A stretch of DNA of 64,000 nucleotides. It comes from Paulownia fortunei (Eukaryota > Streptophyta > Magnoliopsida > Lamiales > Paulowniaceae). The position numbers and the translations under genes were made by a program. Positions 12,582 to 23,919 of this stretch are shown in pieces. The notes below the pieces were generated by a model. The model was not told the DNA's origin. It saw nothing but the letters and a program-made list of their open reading frames with translations, and made no database searches. The DNA is taken from assembly GCA_019321725.1 (NCBI GenBank), contig CM033110.1:3093278-3157277 (forward strand). Direction: 5' to 3'. Each line of letters opens with the position of its first letter. Position 1 is the stretch's first letter.

Positions 12582-12965
12582 TTAAGAACTAGTTTGATGG
12601 AGGTGGTGAGAGGAAAGGAAAAGAAGGTATTGTAGTTGGAATTGAAGGGATTGAAGTGGCTGGCAGTGGAGGCAGCGCCGCATTTGGAGGGTGGTCGGCA
12701 ATGGCGGCAATGCGGGCTTTGGCAGCTGGGATGGATTACTGGGTAGAATTGGCAAAGGAGTGCTCGGCAATGGTGGCAGTGTGGCGGTGGGCAGATTTGG
12801 CACGGCGGGCAGTGGTGGCAATGTGGCCTTGGGCAGTGGTGGAATTGTCGGCAATGCCGGCTGAGTAGTTTGCAATAGGTTGCGCGCCGCCCACGTTGCA
12901 TGGATGTTTGAGAGTGAGATCGCCATGATTAAAAATACAACAAGGTGACAATTAGAGGCTGCCAT
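12582..12965 (-). pseudogene. Proline/leucine-rich secreted protein gene, copy 2 (frameshifted)
   Basis: The first two thirds are intact: MAASNCHLVVFLIMAISLSN signal peptide, AARNLLQTTQ, then LPPLP repeats to about residue 90. Compared with copy 1, ten bases are missing near 12685 and nine near 12650. The 10-base loss shifts the frame. The conserved PTIPNAALPPLP...PPPSN end is replaced by a Cys/His/Gln-rich tail that is the alternative frame of the same repeats. A normal TATA box stands about 90 bp upstream. It may be transcribed, but the encoded C-terminus is abnormal. Confidence 0.75.
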
Positions 12966-13054
12966 TGATGGGTTTCTTGAGGATTGATTGATTTCAGAGT
13001 TGAAAGAGGCAATTGGTGGTGTATTTTGATTTAAAATCAGACTTTGGTGTCACG

Positions 13055-13062
13055 TATTTATA
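13055..13062 (-). promoter_or_regulatory. TATA box of copy 2
   Basis: TATAAATA on the minus strand, about 90 bp upstream of the ATG at 12965, in the same context as copies 3 and 4. Confidence 0.65.
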
Positions 13063-13299
13063 GATGGGAATGTGATGAAGAGTGTTTAGTTTGATTGGAT
13101 GTAGTTTGGGTAGGTACGAGGAGGAACTTATTAGGTTAACATCCCATGACCGAGTAGACCTTAAATTCCGACACAGAGAAGCCCAACCATCTACCGAGAA
13201 TTTTGTGATGGTTTGGCATTTAGGTGTAACAAGAACATGGACCTGGAGGTTTTGTAAGAATTGCAATTGCAAATGGACATCTATTGACTTGACATGAGT

Positions 13300-13929
13300 A
13301 AAAAAAAGAGAGCTTATTTATTTATTTTTATTTTTATTTTTTTCAACTTTTATCTGAATCTTCGCATTAAGATATTAAGATACTACTAGAATATATGCTT
13401 GGCAGATAGTAGAAAGAATTACATGCAAGTTGGAGGAATTTTTTTTTTTTTTTTTCATTTTTATGGGTAAATATGAAGAGTCATTAAATATCAAAGATAA
13501 CATCGGCTTGATTGCTATGACAGTAATTGAATTTAGATAAATAAAAGGAAAAAATAGAGTCAAATTCAAGATGAGCATTTGTGTTAAGTATTATTCTATT
13601 TTCTAATGAGCTTTATATTTTACTGGACATAACGTGAATTTTAAAACTAGTACATCTTAAATAACGTTTATCGCCAATTACAAATGATTTTCAGATAACT
13701 TTCATAAACAAACTAACTTAAACTTCGTGAGTTTCAGAATTAAAGTTTGGAAAGTTGATTATAGAATGATTCCAATAAAACCTATGTTAAAAGAAATTAA
13801 TGATCCCACTAAAATTGATGTCAAAGAACTGATCCTACGAAATTATAATAGGTAAAACACTTTTTATGTATGCATAATCCAACATGATTTTAGTTTACAC
13901 TGTCAGATAGAAATGATAATAGAAATGAC
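13300..13929. other. AT-rich spacer, no gene seen
   Basis: Contains a T-rich run (13319-13345) and a 17-base T tract near 13440. It is not alignable to the right flanks of units 1 and 3, so the array flank of unit 2 has been replaced here. Confidence 0.5.
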
Positions 13930-14245
13930 AATGGGTTGATTTGGAGCAAACTCACATTCGTTCAGCCAAGGTTTTTTAGGTTTCGAACTCGGATTCCTCT
14001 AAACCTAGACCTGATGGGTTGGACCCATTATACTCATAATATAATTTTAATAATATTAAAAAATATATTTTATAAAAAATAATACTACTAAATTTATGTA
14101 AAATATATTTGTTAAAAAATAATATTATATAAATACATATGTAATAAATTAAAAATAAAAAAAAATTAATAGGCGAATTTAAAAATAAAAAAAAATTAAT
14201 ACATATCCCAAATTTATTTATAATTTTAAAAATCTCCATTGACAT
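13930..14245. repeat. Dispersed AT-rich repeat D2, copy 1
   Basis: Resembles 28330-28610 (shared GGGT-rich start, ATAATTTTAAAAAT blocks, ATTTATAATTTTAAAAATCT near the end) and more weakly 49480-49620 in the opposite sense. It looks like an old non-autonomous element. No coding capacity. Confidence 0.5.
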
Positions 14246-14249
14246 TCTA

Positions 14250-14815
14250 GTGTCAAACCTCTTACCTCCTATAATACCATTGATGATGGAATAACAATAA
14301 AAAAATTTGTGGTTGGTTTAATACATTATTTGCTTCTCCAACACCTATTCTTTTCGATATCCAATCAAAATTTTGATGATAAAATGACTATTGAGAGATC
14401 ACGGACTCGGTATACGCACATATGCAAAATGTTGAGTCATGCCTCATTATTTTTGCTTTAAAGTAATATATATATATATATATATATAAAATCTTTCTCA
14501 AACTTAAATTTTTTCATTTTTTATAATATTGTGTTTCATTTCCTATTTTATTTTATAAATCTATACTAAATGATATAATTCGTGCTAATTATGTACTATT
14601 TCATAATTTGTAGAATTTTTTATTTTGTAGAAAAAATTGATCAATTTTACTAGTATGACATGCTAAGCAGACCATTTGAAAAGAAATTAGCTTATTTTGG
14701 TCATAGGAAAAATTACAAAGTTCTTGGATGTAGGTATACATTTGGTCTTTTAATTTGTCTTACATGAACTAACTCTCTAAAATTGACACAATATGTAAAT
14801 TAATTTGGGAAAATC
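14250..14815. other. AT-rich spacer with a (TA)n tract
   Basis: A TA run lies at 14466-14488. No gene is visible. Confidence 0.5.
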
Positions 14816-14884
14816 AAGTGGAATGGCAATTATGTAGATTAATTTGGAAGAGAAAAAACAAAAAAAAAAAAGAAATTTCCTTCG

Positions 14885-15076
14885 CCTATATAGCAATCCA
14901 CCTCAGTCCATCCTGCCGGACTTGGCTATCTCACTCCAGCCTGCCTCACTCTTCCCAACCATCACCTACCACCACTCCCGCGACCCCACCCCAATCGCTA
15001 GCCATCCAAACACCCCCCACCCCACCTTTTTCTTCTTTCCAACCACCGTTAGCCACCATCGACCACCACCTCCAGT
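14885..15076. other. Pyrimidine/C-rich segment
   Basis: A sudden C- and CA-rich block (CACCCCAATCG, CACCCCACC, CCACCATCGACC) within very AT-rich DNA. Two overlapping proline/serine-rich frames can be drawn, but neither has the features of a real gene. It is followed after about 155 bp of AT-rich sequence by a stronger C-rich block. Confidence 0.5.
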
Positions 15077-15232
15077 GGTGAGCCAGAAAATGGATATTGG
15101 AAAGGGAAATAATTTATTTTTTGTTAAAAATAATAAATAAAAAAAGTATTTTATATTATTTAGAAAGATGATTTTTTAAAATTTAATAATTTTATATATA
15201 AAAATTTATATAAATTAAAAAAAATAGAGTTA

Positions 15233-15410
15233 GGCCGCCCCCCTCCCCAGCTCCACCCCTGACAACCCCCACCCCCACCAGCCCAACCCCACCGCCAACC
15301 ACCCAGATTTAGCCCCGCAACCTCAAGGCCCCCTCCCCCGCCAGCACCCACGCCCACCCTCAGCCCCTCAGACCCAACCCCAAGCCCCTTCTACACCCCT
15401 CCCCCGCTAG
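15233..15410. other. C-rich island, almost G-free on the plus strand
   Basis: About 180 bp dominated by runs of C (CCCCCCTCCCC, CCCCCACCCCCACC, CCCCCTCCCCCGCC). The minus strand therefore has many G-runs that could form G-quadruplexes. Its borders with AT-rich DNA are abrupt. No gene is supported. Confidence 0.6.
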
Positions 15411-15419
15411 AACTTGAAA

Positions 15420-16480
15420 ATTATTTCAACATCAACTTTCATCCTGCTAAAAACTCCAAAAACCCACCTGAAAATTAATGCTCTTTTGCCTTAATCACTT
15501 TGCATAGGCCGACAAATTTCATCTTCTATTCTTCACACTTTGCACACTTACACCCTCACTGTGTGTTTTGTTTTTTAAAGAGGTTCTAGTTTCTTGATTT
15601 TACTATATTATGTATATATGTATAGTTGGTGTGATATGAGTATGATTTGTTTCTAAGGGTCCAAAAATATACAAAATGAAATCTACTTTTGTAATTTTCC
15701 TTCATTCAAATTTTTAAAAGTTAATTTTTTCTTCATCTTATATTTTCAAAAAATTAAAAAACATTTAAATGTAAACTATTTTTATTTTGTTTATTATTAG
15801 AATTTTTAAATATAAAATTTTATTAACATCTTTCTTCTTTACTTTTCGTTATTTTATTAAATATAACTATTGTTATTTTGTTTATTATTGAAATTAAATA
15901 TATTTTCTAATTTAAAATAAAAAAATTTGTAACATCTTTTTCTTTATATCTTGTAATTTTGTAATTTATTTATATTTTGAAAATTATTCATTTAAAAATA
16001 ATATAAACTATATTCTATTTTGCTAAATGGTAGATTAAATATATTTTTCAATTTTTAAATATGAAGTTTTCTCATCATTTTTCTTTATTTTTTTGTAAAT
16101 TTTCTAATGTATTTTATATTTTAAATTTTTTAAAATTAAAAATTTATTTAATTTTTGAAAATTTTTGCTATTTATATATTTTTTTATTTTATTCAAAAAA
16201 GCAATAATGAAAATTATTTCAAAGAAATTTGAAAATATATTTTTATGTAAGAAGATGATTTTTTTTCTTTTCTATCCACTTAGGATTTTATATGGGCAAT
16301 TAATTAATATTCATTTGAGAGATAGTAAATACAAATTGCCACACTCACATTTTAAAGGATAAAAAAATATTGAAATGAGGCCAATGTAAAGGATCAAAAG
16401 TGCAATTTTGCTGGGAATAGAAGCATCTTTTCTTGTGACTTACCAAACTAATGGTGATTAATTATTTCAATTTTATTTGA
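15420..16480. other. Very AT-rich spacer, no gene seen
   Basis: Low-complexity T/A-rich sequence with repeated motifs such as TTTATTATT and ATTTTTAAAT. It has no homology to the flanks of units 1 or 3. Confidence 0.5.
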
Positions 16481-16897
16481 ATACTATTACAATGACTAAT
16501 AAAGCCACAAATTCACTCTCTTTACATTTATATTTGTGAGAGAGTTATAAGAGTTGTAATTCTATTTGTTTTTTAATCATTGAAAATTGGTGGTAAAAAT
16601 TTATTTTACTTTATGAATAGCACACACAGAAACACACACAGATACATTAACAGACAAAGCTTTGATAATAATATAGCCATATTTCCTGTGACAAGCCTAA
16701 TGGCAATTGAAGATGCCAGACAATGCAGAGCACAACACCTTCAACTTGGACATGAGAATTAAAATACAACTACAGCAGTAACTCATATCCCTGGAACAAT
16801 ACAAACTGAAGCAAACTACCACCATATGACCAAGTAGCTGTGTATACTCCAAGAAAATAATTAATGAAAATGGAGAATCTTGTAATGCTGGCATTGC

Positions 16898-17299
16898 TTA
16901 GTTTGAGGGAGGTGGTGAGATGAAAGGAAACGAAGGCATTGTAGTCGGAATTGAAGGGATTGTGGGCACTGCAGTGGCCGGCAGTGGAGGCAGCACCGCG
17001 TTCGGGATGGAGGGGATGGTGGTTGGCAATGGTGGCAATGTGGGCTTTGGCAGGGATGGATTAGTCGGCAGCGTTGGCAAAGGAGTGCTTGGTAGGGGTG
17101 GCAGTGTGGCGGTGGGCAGATTTGGCATGGTGGGCAGTGGTGGCAATGTGGCCTTGGGCAGTGGTGGAATTGTCGGCAATGCAGGCTGCGCCGGTTGAGA
17201 AGTTTGCAATAGGTTGCGCGCCGCCCAACTTGCATGGATGCTTGAGAGTGAGATCGTCATGATTAAAGATACAACAATGTGAAAATTAGAGGCTGCCAT
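16898..17299 (-). CDS. Proline/leucine-rich secreted cell-wall-type protein, copy 3 (intact)
   Basis: 133 residues, single exon. Residues 1 to about 27 are a signal peptide (MAASNFHIVVSLIMTISLSS core, likely cut near SWA/AR), followed by the linker ARNLLQTSQPAQ. The rest is a chain of IPPLP/LPPLP, TIPS and LPT motifs ending SPPPSN. The mature part has no Asp, Glu, Cys, Trp or Tyr and few Lys/Arg, so it is an uncharged proline-rich chain with no tyrosines for oxidative cross-linking. Prolines here could be hydroxylated in the secretory pathway. A role in the cell wall is inferred from composition. It resembles PELPK-type and other proline-rich wall proteins, but I cannot assign a named family. 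The start is fixed by conservation with copies 2 and 4 and by the TATA box 88 bp upstream. Confidence 0.85.
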   Translation of the reverse strand: MAASNFHIVVSLIMTISLSSIHASWAARNLLQTSQPAQPALPTIPPLPKATLPPLPTMPNLPTATLPPLPSTPLPTLPTNPSLPKPTLPPLPTTIPSIPNAVLPPLPATAVPTIPSIPTTMPSFPFISPPPSN

Positions 17300-17386
17300 T
17301 GATGGATTCTTGAGGATTTGTTGAATTCAAAGTTCAAAGAGACAATTTGTGTTGAATTTTGATTTAGAATTAGAATTCGGGTCACA

Positions 17387-17394
17387 TATTTATA
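17387..17394 (-). promoter_or_regulatory. TATA box of copy 3
   Basis: TATAAATA on the minus strand, 88 bp before the ATG at 17299. The surrounding 250 bp (17300-17560) are conserved with the upstream regions of copies 1, 2 and 4. Confidence 0.7.
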
Positions 17395-17939
17395 GATGGG
17401 AAAGTGATGAAGTGTCTTTAGTTTGATTGGATGTAGTTTGGGTAGGTCTGATGAGGAACTTATTTGGTTGACTTCTCATGATGAAAGTAGACTTAGAAAA
17501 TATTAGTAGCCTAGTATAACAATCATAGGCTAGTTGTCCTACCTGTACTTTTGCAGTTGTAACTCATATTAGGCTACCAGGAAAGAAAATTTGATGTATG
17601 CAAGGTGCATATTGTCCAACCACTTTGACCAATTGATAGGCTATTCAAATTTGTTCTTAATTAAAGAACTTCCCAAATTCAAGTTTAAACTTAAATAATT
17701 ATGTTTATTACGGATTTTGACTAATTGGCTACACAATGAGCTCACGTTAGCCTTGGTGAACCTACTCTAGTTATGGATTTGGGACACATTAACATTTTTG
17801 TGAACTAGTTCCTTTTTGGATAGTTCATAACTGTTAACTCATTTTTCAGTACTAAACTCATCACACTCTAACCATTAAGATAGTAGTCCAACTAGTTTGG
17901 CTCATTACTTTCAATTTGATTATTTTTTTTACATTGCTT

Positions 17940-19990
17940 AGATATAATGGACGAGACAAGGAAATCTATATAGATTGTCTATGTGAATTTAAAAAGTGGG
18001 TAAGAGCACAAAATTTATTGCTCAAAAAACTCTATTTATAACTTAAATTCGTTCAAGTAGTGGTGCTATCAAATTTCTCAAGCTTTCACTCTAATAGGAT
18101 TAATGATGGTCGAGTAAGATCAATAAAAAATATCAAGATAAATGAGAGGATTTAGTTATCATTGTATGTTGGCAATAAATTGATGGCTAGAAGGAACACA
18201 GAGATATCGCAAATTAGAAGTGGCTCGTTTTTACATTTAGAATGAATGTATAAGAAGTGAAATGCATACTGTATATTAAGATATTGAGATTTTATATGCA
18301 TCATACTAATCTTGTTAACACTCCATGCATTTGTACACTAGTAGTTTAGTCTCAAAAGGTGTTGCCACAACAACCAAACCAACCACTTGGCACAACTATC
18401 AACCAAAGCAAATTGATTTCCTATCGGCATAAAGTTTTCCTAGTCTTAGTCTCCCTGAAAAAATGCTACAAGCTCTCATTCGGGAACTATCCTAATCTCC
18501 CCTTTACCCTAGTGTGGCTCACTGAACTGGTTTCATGGTCATACCATTATTGAGCATCATCATAAGTGGTAAGCTTTCGAAAATGAAAAGCAGCTATCGA
18601 TCAGCCTCTCATTTCCATTAAGGTATATTCTTTCCCACTAAATTCATTGCCCTCGCTCTGGAAAGTAGGTAATTCTGGATCCACTTAGTCTTATACTAGA
18701 AGAGTGCAACACAGTTTTTCCTTTTAAGTAGAAGGAAAACCAAGACAAAGAAGAAATATTCTGATTGTTTAAAAGCGAGTTCAATCGTCCTCGGCGAGAG
18801 GCAACTCAGTAAGTGCCCATATGTATTCTCTACCTATCCAAATCTATCAATTTCAAGCATCGGTAGAGAAGAACTAAATGCCACTTCTATGACTAAAATA
18901 TAATACTTGGCATTCAGGTATCTACTTCAAAAGAAACAATTAATAACCTTTATTTTATTATCGGAGCAAGGGCACCACAATAGATATTTGATTGATCAGG
19001 CTTTAACGACTTGCCTACTTCACACTTTTTAATAAAGCAAGTAAGGAGAAAAAAACACATCTAATCAACTCAAAGCATCAAAGGTCCCTATGACAGGTTG
19101 CCATGTTGAGAAGAAAGAGTGGTGTGGGCAAAAAAAGAGTTTGTAAACTTTCTCCCCATCAACAAAATTAGGAAAAAAAAATAGCTAAAATTATGTTCTT
19201 AGTTAAAAGATATGCCTAGCTAGTATTGTTTAAGCAAGTGCCGCAGAAAATTTGATGTACAATATATGTATAATCAACTAGTCATGTGCTTAGCAATTAA
19301 ATTATAGGTGAATGGATCAAAGTGGTCCTTGAGAAAAATGTTGCGATGCAGTCAAGTGGACACTTAAATATTTTAATGCTAAGATTAGAGGCTATATGGT
19401 TAAGTTATACTTCTTAAAAAGATGTGCATTATGGTGCACATTTATGAGGTTTTTGTTATCTTTATTATAATAAAGCTACTTTGATTTATGCTTTCGACGT
19501 AAAGCATTGCTCAAGGATCAAATATACCTATACCTGATGTTGCTTCACCTATGAAAGTGTTGCACATAATTAAATTATTCTCTAGCATATTTTTACAAGT
19601 AGTGTGATAATTTATCATTTTTACTAAGTCTTTGTATGAAGATATGCTCCAAAGGCATGTAAGTGGTGCCTGTGAGAACATGTTATACCAATGAGATATT
19701 TTTGCATTCTCATAATGAGATTGGTAATAGATTTGTGAGATGTGAAATGTAATCAGACTATAATTGACCCTTTCACATGGGCTAATCACGTTGTCGCTAT
19801 GATAGCAAGTAGGATAAGACATAAGAATTGTGTCGCATAAATAAGATTCGTGAATGGTCGCTTTCGTGCTTAGGATAATGAGAAAGATTAATATGTATAA
19901 ATTAAAGCCGTTTTAGCTTAATGTCTAAGAAAAGGTCATGTTTGACTGATTATGAAATATGTCCAACTTTAGAATAAGCCTATTTATAGC
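17940..19990. repeat. Array upstream repeat, unit 3
   Basis: Partner of 9430-11060. It contains extra sequence absent from unit 1, for example around 19500-19560. No conserved coding frame. Confidence 0.7.
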
Positions 19991-19992
19991 TG

Positions 19993-21064
19993 AATGTGAG
20001 AACTACTAGAAGGTACTTTGGACTGATTGTTGAGTAGTGACTGGACTTAAGTCCATAAGATGCTTAGAGCAGGACATGCCCATATTAAGTGGAGCTCCAT
20101 CATAGTATGTATTCATACTATATGCACTTTTAGTCGACTTCCTATAGTAAATGACTGAATGGATCCGTGCTTTATTATTATGTAAGCTTGTCTTATTTCT
20201 TATACCATTTGAAACTCTGAACTATGTCGTGAAGTGTACATATAAGTTTGATGAAGCTACTTTAACAAATTATCCTATGGCCATAGATAATTGGTTTGTT
20301 GAAGCATATCATGAAAAGCTATCAGGACCAAGCCAATTGACATGAGAGACCTAGCAGACCTAAGTTGGTAAGATTGTGTCGAATTATGTTTGACTCGCCA
20401 TAAATATAAATACATACTTGAGAGAGTCAAACACGCTCTACTTACTTTTTCTAACAGGTCTTGGAATGCTTGATTCGGTGCGACCACATGGTTTGGGGTA
20501 CATAACAAGATATTAAATTATAAAGTTATATTAGTTTGGTGACGACTTAATACAACTCTCATCACCTATCATTTCTCACTTGGTTGCATGCCTCATTTTC
20601 TATATGAAGGGAAGAAGATGAGATTGAGAAATCGTATGAGGATAAGATTCGAAAAAATCGAGTTAAATATATATGAGTGGGAGACATTGGAAATTGAATC
20701 ATGTTTTGAGCCCGTGACTAGCATCCATATTTGAGTTGAATTTTAATACTACAATTTGGTTGAAATTAAATTTTAATTGCACTGAAATTTTTCGTTTTGT
20801 ATGAAGAGATATCATATGTATGTATGTGTGTGTGTGTATTAAATCCCTATCTTGAGTTGTTCTCCCAAATAATCTCTCCTAAATTTTCTCTCGACATCTC
20901 TCCTAAGATTTCTCTCTATGATTTTTTTCTAGAGCATCACTAAGATTCAATGGATTTGAGATGTGTAAGTGTGTGAATGACTCTAGTAATTATCCATCAC
21001 CCCGAGTAAGGGTGTGTTCGTGGTTCGATCAAAATAAAATTTATAGATGAGCTTGATTTGGGAT
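19993..21064. repeat. Array flank repeat, unit 3, interrupted by a CACTA end
   Basis: Third copy of the 7018-8200 repeat. It stops at GAGCTTGATTTGGGAT, exactly where CACTACAG begins (21065). The last triplet, GAT at 21062-21064, is the likely target-site duplication. The missing continuation of the repeat is found inverted at 38474 and leftwards. Confidence 0.8.
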
Positions 21065-21960
21065 CACTACAGAAAAGAGAAGAAATAGCGACGAAATACA
21101 GAATTCATCGCTAAATATAACTTTTGTGACGAAATTACCTTATGTCGTCGCTAAAATTAGAAAAAAAATATATAAGTAAATTTTCTTTATATTTTAGCGA
21201 CGATATCAAGAAACTCATTGCTAACATTAAAATGTTTTAGCGATGACGTGCAACAGAATCATCGCTAAGATTAAGGGAAAAGAAAAAACAATTATTGTTA
21301 ATGACAAACTAAACAAATGTCGTCGCGAACATTTTAGAAAAAAAATAATTTTAATTTTTTTCTATGTTGGCGATGAAAAATGTAAGCTTTTGTCGCTAAA
21401 TTTAAAAAAAAAGAAAATTTTCTATGTTAGCGACTCATTAGCTGACATTTCGTTGCTAAATTTAAAAACAAAAAAAATATTTTTTTTCTATATTAGCGGT
21501 GAAATATGCAAAGATCGATGCTAAATTTAAAAAAGGAATAATTCTTTTTTCTCTGTTACTGACGAAACACTTTAGTTTTGGTTGCTAATTTTAATTTTTT
21601 TCTATGTTGGCGACAAATAATGTAAACTTTCGTCGCTAAATTTTTAAAAAAATAAAATTAATTTTTTTCTATGTTAGCGACTCATTAGCTGACACTTCGT
21701 CGCTAAATAAAAAATAATAATTTTTTCCTATATTAGCGGCGAAATATGCAAAGGTCGTCGCTAAATTTAAAAAAAAAGAATAATTTTTTTTCTCTATTAC
21801 CGATGAAACATTTTAGTTTCGGTCCCTAATTTTAAAAACTTTTATATTTTAACAACAAACTAGATTACAGTTCGTCGGTAAATTTAATAATAAAATAAAA
21901 TTAATTTTATTTTCTATAGTAGTGATGAAATTGTGTAAATTCGTCACTAAAGTTTAAGGC
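21065..21960 (+). mobile_element. CACTA-2 left arm: terminus and subterminal repeats
   Basis: Begins CACTACAGAAAAGAG, the conserved CACTA terminus, followed at once by TAGCGACGAAAT and a dense array of TAGCGACGA...TCGTCGCTAAA hairpin motifs to about 21950. The sequence after 21960 (22000-22140) has no obvious coding capacity and may be the start of the element's transcribed 5' region. The transposase genes expected behind this end are absent here. They are present behind the matching terminus at 38475. Confidence 0.85.
21362..21840. repeat. 240-bp tandem duplication inside the CACTA-2 subterminal array
   Basis: CTATGTTGGCGA at 21362 and 21602 start two copies with the same succession of blocks: GTTAGCGACTCATTAGCTGA, then TATTAGCGG(C/T)GAAATATG, then a GACGAAACA/GATGAAACA block. 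The period is 240 bp. The copies differ at many positions, so the duplication is not very recent. Confidence 0.8.
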
Positions 21961-22199
21961 AAAATTTGCAGAGCCCCATTTCTCATCTTACTTTTCTGAA
22001 AAAATTTCACAGTTTGTTCTTTCTCTCTCGTGCCATTTAGCCATTGTCTGCTAGGTTTGCTACCATCCGCCAAGTTAGCCACCAGGTCATCGTCTGCTGC
22101 CAAGCTATCTATGATTTTGTATCCATACTGCACCAATGAACCAATGCCTTCTCCAGACGCATTGTCTCAACCACAAATTCTTTTGTAAAATCAAGTAAG

Positions 22200-22655
22200 G
22201 CTAGATCAGGGGAGATAGACCAAGTATGAAAACCCTATATTAGTTCTCATATTGACCAATAATTATGAACATGTTTCGAAAATCACGGTCTATCGCTATT
22301 AGTTAGGTACCACACTTCAAGAGCCCTAAAGAATGATTTATGAATGAAAGTTATTAAATAGAATAATGCATTTAATGATTTATGAGACGTGCACATATGT
22401 TATTTGTTATTACATCAATTTTACCTTACTGAGCCTTTAGCTCATTAGATTCATGTGATGCAGGTGAAAATGTACAGGTTTAGAAGTTAACTGAGTCTCT
22501 AGAGCGGCAGGACAGAGATTTGTTCGTATACCATGTTTCGACCTGTTTTGTAGTTCGTTTTGAAAACTTTGTTTTGTTTTAAATAAGCCGCTCTGTTGTG
22601 GTTTTGTAAACAGATGTATTCAGTTTTGATTTATGATTATGTATATGGTGTGTTT
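22200..22655. other. Possible degraded LTR or leader of the following gypsy remnant
   Basis: Contains TTACTGAGCCTTTAGCTCA (22425-22443), which resembles a motif common near the 3' part of plant Ty3/gypsy LTRs, then TAGAGCGGCAGGACAG. No second LTR copy was found. No gene. Confidence 0.4.
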
Positions 22656-23915
22656 AAAACAATTCAATTTCTTGAGGTATTTTTAGATGATTTACCAGGA
22701 CTACCACCGGATCGAGAGATTGAATTTGTAATTAATGTTATGTTACGGACTACTCCTATTTCTAAAGCACCATACCGAATGGCACCAACAGAGATTAAAA
22801 TAGTTAAAAGTTTAATTACAAGAATTGCTTGATAAAGGTTTTATTCGCCCTAGTTATTCTTCTTGGAAAGCACCTGTGTTGTTCATAAAAAAGAAGGATG
22901 GTACATTGCGATTGTGCATTAATTATAGAGAGTTGAATAAAGTAACAGTCAAGAATAAGTATTCACTTCCAAAAATAGATGATTTGTTTGATCAATTGTA
23001 GGGAGCATCGGTATTTCCTAAGATTGATTTGCGCTCTGGGTATCATCAATTGAAGATCAAGGAAGAAGACATACCAAAGACTGCATTCCAAACAAGGTAT
23101 GGACATTATGAATTCCTAGTGATGCCTTTCGGTTTAACAAATGCCCCCGCAACTTTTATGGATCTAATGAATAGGTTGTTCAAGCAATATTTTGATAAAT
23201 TTATAATTTTATTTATTGATGACATCCTAATTTATTCTCGGGATAAAGAAGAGCACAAGAAACATTTGAAGATTGTGCTACAAGTTTTTAAAGAAAAACA
23301 GTTGTATGCTAAATTCAAGAAGGGTGAGTTTTGGTTTGAACAAGTCGTATTCCTAGATCATGGTGTATCAAGGGATGATATTTCTGTTGATTCGGACAAG
23401 GTAGAAGCTGTCATTAAGTGGCCAACACTAATAAATGTATCAGAAGTAAGGAGTTTCTTGGGATTAAAAAGGTACTATCGACGATTTGTTCAGTGGTTTT
23501 CAAAGATAACATCATCCTATTGCCTTCTACGGCAAATCCTTAGATCCAAAGAATGCTGCTCATCTGTGTAAATGCTTGCCATTGTGATGGTTGTACAGAA
23601 ATGGCCATAACCACCTTGAGTATGAAATATCTTATGGAGCAGAGTTTAACCACCCCTAGCCAGCAGAACTATTTGGCAAAATTCATGGGATATGACTACT
23701 ATTGTGTACAAGAATGGCAAGGAGAATTTAACTGCTGATGCTTTGTCCAGAAAGTTTGGTGAGGAAGATGGTCAAGTGGCTGCTAGTACCACTTTTTCTT
23801 CTGGTTTATTAAACAAAATCTTAATACTTAGTCAAGTGATGAAGTGTTACAAATATTGATCAAGAACAAGAAAATCCATTGTACAAACTACATTATCAAT
23901 GGGATTAAGAAAGGG
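22655..23915 (+). pseudogene. Ty3/gypsy pol remnant: reverse transcriptase and part of RNase H
   Basis: Fragments in order: FLDDLPGLPPDREIEF (22680), then after a frameshift [17 protein letters not shown] and [17 protein letters not shown] (22900), a stop at 22999-23001, then [39 protein letters not shown] and [10 protein letters not shown] (catalytic F-x-D-D kept) to about 23500. RNase H is reduced to its end: KYLMEQSLTTPSQQNYLAKF and, in another frame, NLTADALSRKFGEEDG. The first part of RNase H and the integrase are missing. It copied retrotransposon RNA to DNA when intact. It is clearly dead. Confidence 0.9.
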
Positions 23916-23919
23916 AAAG

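Noticed and set aside
14818..15140. Pro/Ser-rich frames in the C-rich block
   Set aside because: Composition-driven. No signal peptide, promoter or relative in the window.
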